Shown: positions 1-5,009 of the stretch, piece after piece
Position numbering within the stretch: position 1 is the stretch's first letter
Layout: each line of letters begins with the position of its first letter
From: an uncultured Bacteroidales bacterium
GTDB taxonomy: Bacteria; Bacteroidota; Bacteroidia; Bacteroidales; UBA932
DNA: 5,539 nt
Direction of reading: 5' to 3'
Assembly: GCA_902461985.1 (NCBI GenBank)
Contig: CABQAB010000147.1
Span: forward strand, 1-5,539
Made by a program: the position numbers and the translations under genes
Notes under the pieces: model-generated
What the model was told of the DNA's origin: nothing
Seen by the model: the letters and a program-made list of their open reading frames with translations, nothing else
The model's database searches: none

Positions 1-1331
1 ATCGGGAAAACACTTCCCGCCGTTATCCTGTAGTCTACATGTTGCACGGCTACGGCGATAACTACACGTCGTGGAACGGCAGATATCTCCATGCTAACGA
101 ACGCATTGAAAGCCTGGAGAAGAACGGTACTATTGGGGACATGATCTATGTCTTTCCTGACGGCTACACAAGTTATTACTGCAATACTTTCAACGGTATG
201 ACCCGTTATATGGACATGTTCGTAGAGGAGCTCGTGCCGTTGGTGGACAAGTCCTTCAGAACCATTGCAGACCGCGGGCATCGTGCTCTCACGGGTTATT
301 CTATGGGCGGTTTCGGGGCTATGGTACTGGCTCTCAAACATCCAGAACTATTCTCCTGCTCAGCTCCTTTGAGTATGTCTTTCAGGACAGATGCTCAGTA
401 TATGACTGAGCCGGCAGGCGGCTGGGACGGCCAGTGGGGACGGATTTTCGGAGGTGTCGGACTATACGGCCCAGACCGTCTTACCGACTGGTACAAGGCC
501 CATAACCCATATCGGCAGTTTTGTGATGCCAACCGTGAATCGCTTTCGACTGTTAACTGGTTTCTGACTTGCGGGGATGATGAAGAGCAACTGCTCATCG
601 CCAATGACTCGTTGCATGTGATTCTCAGGGACAGGAACTTCGTCCACGAATTCCGCATTGCCAACGGAGCGCATACTTCTTCATATTGGATGGATGCTTT
701 GAATGAAGTCCTTCCTTGGATGGATCACTGCATGAACGGAGCGACCGCATGGCCGGAATGTTCCCGCGTGTCCATCAGCGAATCCTCTCCGGCTTTCAAT
801 GAGGATGGTTCCGCGTTTTCGTCCGCTTTCGCCGCTGCCGGACATTCCGGACAGGGCTTGCTCTTTTTCCACGAAGGCTTGTCAGACACTGAACTCCGGG
901 CCCTGATGTCTGCTGCATGGTCCGAAAACACCAGATTGAGTTTTGCATTCTTCCCATGCAATCTTGAAGAAAAGAGTGCAACTGAATGGATTTCCGCCCT
1001 TTCCGGGGAGTATGATTTTACCTCGCTCGCCGCGTTCGCGTTCGGAGAGGATGCCGGAAAGCAGGTTTCAGCATTGCATGACAGTTTCGCCATTCTGGCC
1101 TTTATCGACGCTCCCGCTCTTGGATTTGAAGCGGACCAGTCGCGAAGATACTATTTCGTCCAGACTGATGAGTCTGCTTTCTATGACTCCATGGCCGCCC
1201 TGTATCGTTCATGCAAGCGTAACTCGGCCGTGTTCGAATATCGGACCATCGATGCCTCAGCGGATGTCGCAACTGACAGGCTGAGAATGGTGTCAAGGGT
1301 GAGATCTTATATCCGTTACGGAGATAACTGA
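1..1331 (+). CDS. Esterase-D/CE1-like alpha/beta hydrolase with C-terminal degenerate hydrolase-like half (5' partial)
   Basis: The frame is open to the left edge (first full codon at 3), so the N-terminus, including any signal peptide, lies outside. Numbering residues from the in-frame ATG at 39, the order is: beta-strand/oxyanion region YPVVYMLHGYGDNYTSW, the strand DMIYVFPDG, nucleophile elbow GYSMGG with Ser88, acid CGDDEE (Asp180 or Asp181), and catalytic His212 in NGAHTSS. This is the Ser-Asp-His order of the esterase-D family (PF00756: feruloyl and acetyl-xylan esterases, S-formylglutathione hydrolase-like), which cleaves ester bonds. The substrate is unknown; a secreted carbohydrate esterase is an inference. 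That fold normally ends near residue 230, but here about 200 further residues follow. They echo the same strand order with GEDAG (336-340) in place of GxSxG. The ATG at 39 is internal, not the start. A lipoprotein gene follows 47 bp downstream on the same strand. Family call is firm; specificity is not. Confidence 0.88.
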   Translation, partial: RENTSRRYPVVYMLHGYGDNYTSWNGRYLHANERIESLEKNGTIGDMIYVFPDGYTSYYCNTFNGMTRYMDMFVEELVPLVDKSFRTIADRGHRALTGYSMGGFGAMVLALKHPELFSCSAPLSMSFRTDAQYMTEPAGGWDGQWGRIFGGVGLYGPDRLTDWYKAHNPYRQFCDANRESLSTVNWFLTCGDDEEQLLIANDSLHVILRDRNFVHEFRIANGAHTSSYWMDALNEVLPWMDHCMNGATAWPECSRVSISESSPAFNEDGSAFSSAFAAAGHSGQGLLFFHEGLSDTELRALMSAAWSENTRLSFAFFPCNLEEKSATEWISALSGEYDFTSLAAFAFGEDAGKQVSALHDSFAILAFIDAPALGFEADQSRRYYFVQTDESAFYDSMAALYRSCKRNSAVFEYRTIDASADVATDRLRMVSRVRSYIRYGDN

Positions 1332-1378
1332 TTAAAAATCAAATATAACCATTATTACTAACTTTAATTTATCAGAAA
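1332..1378 (+). promoter_or_regulatory. AT-rich esterase-lipoprotein spacer with weak promoter-like TAACTTTA
   Basis: This 47-bp spacer is strongly AT-rich. TAACTTTA at 1359-1366 matches the Bacteroidota -7 element TAnnTTTG at all but the last base, but I find no TTTG at the usual -33 distance. It also lies only 13 bp before the ATG, so it would give a very short leader. The spacer has no terminator hairpin, so read-through from the esterase gene is at least as likely as an independent promoter. The A-rich bases just before the ATG fit the Shine-Dalgarno-independent starts typical of Bacteroidota. Confidence 0.25.
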
Positions 1379-2161
1379 ATGAGAAAGTTTTATGCAATTG
1401 CAGCTGTTGCAGCTGTGACACTTCTTTCCGTTTCATGCGAGAAGGACAACAACCAAAAGGGCAATAACGATGACAATGGAAAAGTGGAGCGTACTCACAG
1501 AATCAAGACAATGGGTGACACTTGGTCTGAACCTTACACTTTTTCATACAATGCTGATGGCAAGGTTTCGTCCATAGTCAGTTCATCAGACAACCGCGTG
1601 TTCGAGTACAGCGGCAACAAACTTACCATCAAGAACGGTGATGCAATCGAGTACACCATGACTCTCAATGCTGACGGCTATGCGACCAAAGTCGAGAATG
1701 CAGAGCATACATGGGACATTACGTATGATGCAGCCGGATACATGATCGAAGGCCGCAAAGACGGAGAAAAATGCACTTCACAGAAGATAGAGGACGGCCT
1801 TATCCTATATTGGACGAGGTATGACAATGACAATGATTTCTGGAGAATGAAAGATGCTACCTACCTTTCAAAGGACAATGTCTGCGGTATCCAGACTCAT
1901 TATGCAGAAGACCTCGGATTCAAGAGGTGGGCATGGGAAGCACGTCTTTTCGGAAACTCTTCTACAAAACTTCTCGAAAGCTGCGTCTGGCACAATTTCA
2001 ATGACGTGATGGCTGAGAAGACTGCGGTGTATACTTACGAGTACGATGCGGAAGGTCTTGTTACCAAGGAGGTTAAGTATTACGGAGTATGGAATGAGAC
2101 TGACACTACAGGAATGGATGTCGATACTGAGACTCAATTCACTTGGGAGAAAATTCAGTAG
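1379..2161 (+). CDS. DUF4595-like surface lipoprotein
   Basis: This 260-residue protein starts with a clear type II signal: MRK, a hydrophobic stretch (residues 5-16) and lipobox LSVSC with the lipidated Cys20. A Glu-Lys-Asp and Asn/Asp/Gly-rich tether (21-35) follows, which in Bacteroidota often goes with export to the outer membrane surface. The mature part is rich in short beta-hairpin-like units: FSYNADGKVSSI (55-66), MTLNADGYATKV (94-105), ITYDAAGYMIEG (114-125) and YEYDAEGLVTKEV (220-232), closing with TQFTWEKIQ. This YxYDxxGxVT pattern resembles the DUF4595 family of Bacteroidota lipoproteins and, more loosely, YD repeats. No catalytic motif is visible and the function is unknown. The gene follows the esterase on the same strand without an intervening terminator and is closed by its own terminator 78 bp downstream, so the pair may form one transcript. 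Start choice is secure because the signal peptide begins at the first ATG. Confidence 0.85.
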   Translation: MRKFYAIAAVAAVTLLSVSCEKDNNQKGNNDDNGKVERTHRIKTMGDTWSEPYTFSYNADGKVSSIVSSSDNRVFEYSGNKLTIKNGDAIEYTMTLNADGYATKVENAEHTWDITYDAAGYMIEGRKDGEKCTSQKIEDGLILYWTRYDNDNDFWRMKDATYLSKDNVCGIQTHYAEDLGFKRWAWEARLFGNSSTKLLESCVWHNFNDVMAEKTAVYTYEYDAEGLVTKEVKYYGVWNETDTTGMDVDTETQFTWEKIQ

Positions 2162-2238
2162 TAGTTTTGGAAACTGTTTAAATTTTGGTAAAAATGTTTC
2201 GTAGAACAATTTAAGCATTTTCATAATTGACAGTTTCA

Positions 2239-2273
2239 CGCCCGCCGGTCATTTCGTCCGGCCGGGCGTTTTT
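2239..2273 (+). terminator. Intrinsic terminator after the lipoprotein gene
   Basis: A GC-rich stem pairs CGCCCGCCGG (2239-2248) with CCGGCCGGGCG (2258-2268), leaving one bulged C and a 9-nt loop, and TTTTT follows at 2269-2273. The T run is only on the plus-strand 3' side, so it ends transcription of the esterase/lipoprotein unit. Confidence 0.88.
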
Positions 2274-2605
2274 GCAGTTTGCATGGAGTGCACATCTGCC
2301 CGCTCAAACAAGTGGTCGAACTCATTTTCGCAACTGGAATGTGATGAAAGTTCTTATCTTTCGGAAACTTTTTTCTTTTTCGGAAATAAAAAATCTATCA
2401 TTTGAGAAATTTTGATGAAACAATAAGTAATCTGTCAAAATAAAGTGTCCGTCCAAGATTCGCCACATCATGGCCGGTTCCACCACTTTTACTGTTTTCG
2501 GAAAATCTTTTTCGCGTGTTCTGCTTTCATTTGGGGCGTCATTCCGCCGGCGGGATTGTTCTGTCCGGGAATGCACTTCATGTTCAATTTTCCAAACAAA
2601 GTGGT
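2274..2605. other. 332-bp gene-free leader upstream of the Rpn nuclease
   Basis: I find no convincing gene here on either strand; the open frames lack family resemblance or run antisense. The left part (2274-2430) is AT-rich with T and A runs. The right part (2460-2605) is more GC-rich and contains the perfect palindrome CCGCCGGCGG (2544-2553). A looser inverted pair, CATTCC (2540-2545) and GGAATG (2568-2573), could fold in the leader of the nuclease mRNA. TTCATTTG (2526-2533) is one base off the Bacteroidota -7 element, but no partner -33 TTTG sits at the right distance, so the promoter is unresolved. Three TTTCGGAAA repeats are listed separately. Confidence 0.5.
2359..2504. repeat. Three TTTCGGAAA repeats upstream of the nuclease gene
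   Basis: Exact copies of the near-palindromic 9-mer TTTCGGAAA lie at 2359-2367, 2378-2386 and 2496-2504. The first two are 19 bp apart start to start, close to two helical turns, as expected for paired protein-binding half sites. A fourth copy occurs inside the lipoprotein gene near 1948, so the motif is not unique to this leader. An operator role is an inference. Confidence 0.35.
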
Positions 2606-3514
2606 ATGAAAACCGACTTATCAAACTCCAGAGGCGTTTATGCAAGCCTCACCAACGACTACATGTTCAAGAAAATTTTCGGCTGCGAGGAGAGCAAGGA
2701 CATCCTCCTCACTTTCCTCAACCACATCATCGGCCACGGTGACATCCTCGATGTGTCTTTCCTCAACACCGAGAACCTTGGACCCACAAGCGAAGACCGT
2801 AAGGTAATCTTCGACGTCGCCGTCCGAACAAATTCAAATGAGGAGTACCGCATCGAAATGCAACTCGCCAAGCAGGACTTTTTCCGCGACAGGGCCCTCT
2901 TCTACTCCTGCTATCCCGTCATCAACCAGGGAGAGCTCGCAAAGCAGAAATACATCCAGGAACATGGCAGTTCCGCGGGATTCAAGTGGAATTTCAGGCT
3001 CAATCCCGTCAGGCTGATCGCCATAGTCGATTTCACCATGGAGCATATCCCCGAATGGGACGCCAACAGATACCACTCATCATACAGGCTCCACGAAGAC
3101 TCCACCGGCGAACTGCTGCACGACAAACTGCAGTATGTCTTTCTCGAACTCGGCAGGTTCAACAAGTCCGAGGATGAACTTGACGGCTACTACGACAAAT
3201 GGATGTACCTCTTCAAAAATATGAGCTATCTCGAAAGCCGACCAGAGACTTTCAAGGAAAAGATCTTCGACAGTTTGTTCACGAAGGCGGATTTTGCTAA
3301 CTTTACGCCGCAAGAATTCAGAAAATATCAGGAGGCTACGAAAATGATAAGCGACTACGAAAACTGCATCGACTATGCACGCAAAGAAGGACGAGAAGAG
3401 GGCGCGGCAGCCAAGGCGATTGAAACGGCAAAAAACCTTAAAGCAAAAGGCATTGACAGCAATACCATTGCGGAATGTACAGGACTGACGGCCGAGCAGG
3501 TCGCAGAATTGTAG
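2606..3514 (+). CDS. Rpn family recombination-promoting nuclease / PD-(D/E)XK transposase-like protein
   Basis: This intact 302-residue protein belongs to the PDDEXK_2 (PF12784) / Rpn family, and its length is normal for the family. It opens with the family signature NDYMFKKIFG (17-26). The nuclease core has Asp70 in VIFDVAV and the E-x-Q pair Glu84/Gln86 in YRIEMQLAKQ, followed by DFFRDRALFYSCYPV (91-105). The C-terminus (about 247-302) is helical, with KEGREEG and a KNLKAKGIDSNTIAECTGLT helix-turn-helix-like end. Known relatives (E. coli RpnA-E) are Mg-dependent DNA endonucleases that promote RecA-independent recombination, and some act in phage defence. The frame extends up to an ATG at 2516, but those 30 extra residues are unlike the family, so I place the start at 2606. 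It stands alone, convergent with the IS66 to its right. Because that IS66 carries its own transposase remnant, this gene is best seen as a separate mobile-type gene. Confidence 0.9.
   Translation: MKTDLSNSRGVYASLTNDYMFKKIFGCEESKDILLTFLNHIIGHGDILDVSFLNTENLGPTSEDRKVIFDVAVRTNSNEEYRIEMQLAKQDFFRDRALFYSCYPVINQGELAKQKYIQEHGSSAGFKWNFRLNPVRLIAIVDFTMEHIPEWDANRYHSSYRLHEDSTGELLHDKLQYVFLELGRFNKSEDELDGYYDKWMYLFKNMSYLESRPETFKEKIFDSLFTKADFANFTPQEFRKYQEATKMISDYENCIDYARKEGREEGAAAKAIETAKNLKAKGIDSNTIAECTGLTAEQVAEL
3330..3335 (+). promoter_or_regulatory. Internal AGGAGG ribosome binding site inside rpn
   Basis: AGGAGG at 3330-3335 is followed after 8 nt by an in-frame ATG at 3344-3346, which is the ideal spacing for a Shine-Dalgarno site. 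The bases also encode Gln-Glu-Ala of the nuclease, so they could be chance. Bacteroidota depend little on Shine-Dalgarno pairing, which lowers the weight. The position, at the start of the C-terminal domain, is what makes it notable. Confidence 0.4.
3344..3514 (+). CDS. Candidate nested RpnS-like small protein (C-terminal 56 residues of Rpn)
   Basis: An in-frame start at 3344 would give a 56-residue protein, MISDYENCIDYARK to the shared stop, identical to residues 247-302 of the nuclease. It contains the charged KEGREEG helix and the KAKGIDSNTIAE...LTAEQVAEL segment. In E. coli, Rpn genes have been reported to encode a second protein from an internal start, the small C-terminal RpnS, which binds and inhibits the full-length nuclease (toxin-antitoxin-like). 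Here the internal start has AGGAGG 8 nt upstream. What I see is the start, its ribosome site and the matching domain boundary; that it is translated and acts as an inhibitor is an inference. Confidence 0.4.
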   Translation: MISDYENCIDYARKEGREEGAAAKAIETAKNLKAKGIDSNTIAECTGLTAEQVAEL

Positions 3515-3550
3515 CCACTATTCTTTACTGCGCGAAGGTGCACATCTTCA

Positions 3551-3586
3551 GATTGCAACTGACATCTCATCCGTGTCAGTTGCATC
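3551..3586 (+). terminator. Hairpin after rpn, possible weak terminator
   Basis: A perfect 10-bp stem, GCAACTGACA (3555-3564) with TGTCAGTTGC (3574-3583), encloses a 9-nt loop. GAT/ATC outside it extends the pairing around one bulged T. It starts about 40 bp after the nuclease stop. There is no good T run behind it (only CTCACTTTG), so it may be a weak or protein-dependent terminator, an mRNA 3'-end protector, or part of a mobile-element end (see 3596-3622). Confidence 0.45.
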
Positions 3587-3595
3587 TCACTTTGT

Positions 3596-3622
3596 CAATA
3601 TGTACTTCTTCGGGATGCTTAC
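3596..3622. repeat. Orphan IS66-like terminal sequence
   Basis: Aligned with the tnpA-side end of the neighbouring IS66 (4881-4906), this 27-bp stretch agrees at 22 positions with four mismatches and one extra G. Both begin CAATATG and finish GGATGCTTAC. The outer tip is therefore at 3622 and the element it belonged to would lie to the left, towards rpn. It lies 51 bp from the IS66 left tip at 3674 and points the other way from it. No matching partner end is obvious to the left. Confidence 0.55.
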
Positions 3623-3673
3623 TTGAAAACAATACAGGATTATTCGTACTCAAGTTCACAAACCCACCCCAGC

Positions 3674-3687
3674 GTAAGCATCCGACG
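3674..3687 (+). repeat. IS66 terminal inverted repeat, tnpC side
   Basis: GTAAGCATCCGACG reads inward from 3674 and pairs with 4893-4906 in 13 of 14 positions. Beyond that, agreement becomes patchy. Confidence 0.85.
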
Positions 3688-3714
3688 AACCACGTGTGAC
3701 ATCCAATAACAGCG

Positions 3715-3759
3715 AAGTGGCAGCAACTTGCAGTTAGTTCGGCTAAGTTGCTGCCACTT
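3715..3759. terminator. Perfect 15-bp hairpin inside the IS66 tnpC-side end
   Basis: AAGTGGCAGCAACTT (3715-3729) is the exact reverse complement of 3745-3759, with a 15-nt loop. On the plus strand TTTT (3758-3761) follows, so it could stop transcription entering the element from outside. On the minus strand it lies 25 bp past the tnpC stop with no good T run. A role insulating the transposase genes, or a structural element at the end, is an inference; the stem itself is certain. Confidence 0.6.
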
Positions 3760-3784
3760 TTGTCAAGTGGCATGTCAGTGACCG

Positions 3785-4621
3785 TTACTTTGCCGTCATT
3801 GGCTGCCAGTTCTCGGGGAGCAGCACTTTGATGTCTTTCTCCGCAGGAAGACGCCTGAGTGTATCTTCCAGCCATGCCCTGAGCTCAATATTGTGAGCCT
3901 TGCAGCTGCTGAAGAGGGAGTACACGATGGCGGCCCTGACGGCTGCGTCATGATTGCCGCAGAAGAGATAGTTCTTCCGGCCCAGGGCCAATGGCCTGAT
4001 GGCATTCTCCACGCCATTGTTGTCGATGTTGTATCTGCCGTCAAGGACGTAGCGGCTCAGTCTCGGAAGAAGGGCGAAGGTGTACATTATGGCCTTTCCC
4101 ATTCTGGACCTGGGCGTGAAGCGGCTGCTGACGGAGTTCATCCATTGCTCAAAGTCCCGGATGATGGGATAAGCCTCCTTCTCTCTTCGTTCTCTGATTG
4201 CATCCGGCTCAAGTCCGGCCTCTTTTATATCGGTTTCCAGCTTGTAGAGTTTGCCGATATAGACTATCGCCTCACTGGCGTATTTGCGGTCCTCATCAAG
4301 CGCTTCCACGAACTTGCGTCTCACGTGTGCCCAGCAGCCTATCATACGCTTGCCGGGAGAGTATTCAAAAGAGTTGTACACTTCATATCCGTCCGTCTGC
4401 ACCGCTCCTCTGTATCCGCCGATGAGTTTGCGCGCCGTGTCGCCGCTCTTGGAGCCCATGTCATAGTGGAAGTATACGCTCCCGCCTACGGCATCCCTCA
4501 CGGCCCACATGTATCTCTTCACGGCATGGTGCTTCTCGTTGTCTATCACCGGCAACGTGCTCTCATCAACCTGTATGTAGTCTTTCTCCATTATCACTTC
4601 GCGCAACTTGTCATACTGCCT
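3785..4621 (-). pseudogene. tnpC: IS66 transposase TnpC, catalytic half only
   Basis: About 278 residues remain of a transposase that normally runs to about 520. The retained part is the whole DDE catalytic region. Counting from the in-frame TTG at 4604-4606, Asp14 lies in IQVDEST, Asp72 in QTDGYEVY and Glu200 in GVENAIRP. The IS66 signature GCWAHVRRKFVEAL (90-103) and the C-terminal LFSSCKAHNIELRAWLEDTL are also present. The N-terminal DNA-binding and zinc-finger half is deleted, and the coding frame runs into out-of-frame tnpA sequence near 4621. No ATG precedes the catalytic domain, and the first internal Met codon falls 6 residues after the TTG. The remaining frame has no internal stops, so the deletion looks recent. 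It should not transpose by itself. Confidence 0.9.
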
Positions 4622-4836
4622 TTGGACCTTTGTACGGGAACAGCAGGAGCCGGTCCGGGCATCATCGGAACGAACCCGGCTGGAACCAAAGACTGTTCAT
4701 CCTCTTCACGATACTTGCGTTTCCACCTGTAATACTGATGTTTGGCTATTCCATGTTTTTCCAGATACTCCTGTTGACTGATGTGCTGCTCCTCGCACTC
4801 CCGATCGATTGCAGTTATCTCTTCTCTTGTCATCAT
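4594..4836 (-). pseudogene. tnpA: IS66 accessory protein TnpA-like, truncated and fused out of frame to tnpC
   Basis: The frame gives 80 residues from the ATG at 4834-4836 (MMTREE). The authentic part is MMTREEITAIDRECEE followed by a helix-turn-helix-like stretch (residues 18-40, HISQQEYLEKHGIAKHQYYR) and a Pro-rich linker to about residue 72 (QRSKG). This resembles the first ORF of Bacteroidota IS66 elements, a small DNA-binding accessory protein. The last residues, SMTSCAK, are tnpC DNA read in the wrong frame, so the C-terminal half of TnpA is gone. The frame is open to an ATG at 4890, but those 18 residues lie in the IS terminal region and do not fit the family, so I reject that start. 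A junk C-terminus makes function unlikely. Confidence 0.82.
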
Positions 4837-4857
4837 ATGCTTCGTTTTTTTGCAAAG

Positions 4858-4881
4858 GTAGCCCGGCTCTCGCCAGGCTAC
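4858..4881 (-). promoter_or_regulatory. Subterminal hairpin upstream of tnpA
   Basis: GTAGCC (4858-4863) pairs with GGCTAC (4876-4881). An inner GGC/GCC pair closes a TCTC loop across one mismatch. It lies between the IS end and the tnpA start and would fold at the 5' end of the transposase mRNA. Protection from outside transcription is a common job for such structures in IS elements, but here it is an inference. Confidence 0.4.
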
Positions 4882-4892
4882 AATATGCATTC

Positions 4893-4906
4893 CATCGGAT
4901 GCTTAC
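4893..4906 (-). repeat. IS66 terminal inverted repeat, tnpA side
   Basis: Read inward on the minus strand it is GTAAGCATCCGATG, matching the other end in 13 of 14 positions. The outer tip is at 4906. It lies about 50 bp from the terminator of the neighbouring gene. Confidence 0.85.
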
Positions 4907-4955
4907 ATTGCGACTGCCGTAATTGCTGAAATTTTTTTCATTCGGTTCATTTATT

Positions 4956-4988
4956 AAAAACAGGAGACGGGGATTCGCCCGTCTCCTG
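4956..4988 (-). terminator. Intrinsic terminator of the 5010-5539 gene
   Basis: CAGGAGACGGG (4961-4971) pairs perfectly with CCCGTCTCCTG (4978-4988) around a 6-nt loop. AAAAA at 4956-4960 reads TTTTT on the minus strand. It begins 21 bp past the TAA stop at 5010-5012, so it ends the minus-strand transcript. Confidence 0.92.
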
Positions 4989-5009
4989 ATATAATGCAAG
5001 TTTCCCAGA

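Larger units (their letters stand above)
3674..4906 (-). mobile_element. Internally deleted IS66-family insertion sequence
   Basis: The element is bounded by inverted repeats starting GTAAGCATCCGA, the GTAAGC tip typical of IS66 ends. It holds tnpA and tnpC remnants in the usual order on the minus strand. At 1233 bp it is about half of a normal IS66 (roughly 2.5 kb). The tnpA 3' end, the whole of tnpB and the N-terminal half of tnpC are missing, and the deletion junction lies near 4610-4640. The 8-bp flanks, ACCCCAGC (3666-3673) and ATTGCGAC (4907-4914), do not match, so the 8-bp target duplication expected of IS66 is absent or erased. It is non-autonomous, but with both ends present it could be moved by a related transposase supplied in trans. 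Confidence 0.88.

Noticed and set aside
1868..2239. 123-codon minus-strand frame over the lipoprotein 3' end and terminator
   Set aside because: It is antisense to the lipoprotein gene, includes terminator sequence and has no family-like features.
2400..2434. Bacteroidota-type promoter from TTTG (2401 or 2411) and TAATCTG (2428)
   Set aside because: The -7 element lacks a base of TAnnTTTG, and the spacings (23 or 13 bp) fall outside the usual 19-21.
2433..2456. Possible left end of an rpn-carrying element (TAAAGTGTCCGTCCAA, loosely like GTAAGCATCCGACGAA)
   Set aside because: The alignment needs a gap and several mismatches, and the neighbouring 8-bp sequences do not match across 3622. It is too weak to call.
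2516..2605. Longer Rpn start at 2516
   Set aside because: The 30 added residues are unlike the family N-terminus. MKTDLSNSRGVYASLTNDYMFKK from 2606 fits known members.
2322..2645. 107-codon minus-strand frame across the rpn leader
   Set aside because: It has no recognisable domain, overlaps the rpn start and has low-complexity composition from A/T runs. It could in principle be antisense, but nothing supports it.
3551..3586. CRISPR repeat or tRNA-like fold at the post-rpn hairpin
   Set aside because: There is a single stem-loop with no repeated unit or cloverleaf pairing.
3893..4732. 279-codon plus-strand open frame across the IS66
   Set aside because: It is antisense to the well-supported tnpC and tnpA remnants and its translation resembles no family; it is a codon-bias shadow.
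4837..4890. TnpA start at 4890
   Set aside because: It would place 18 unrelated residues in the IS terminal region. The family start MTREE matches the ATG at 4836 or 4833.
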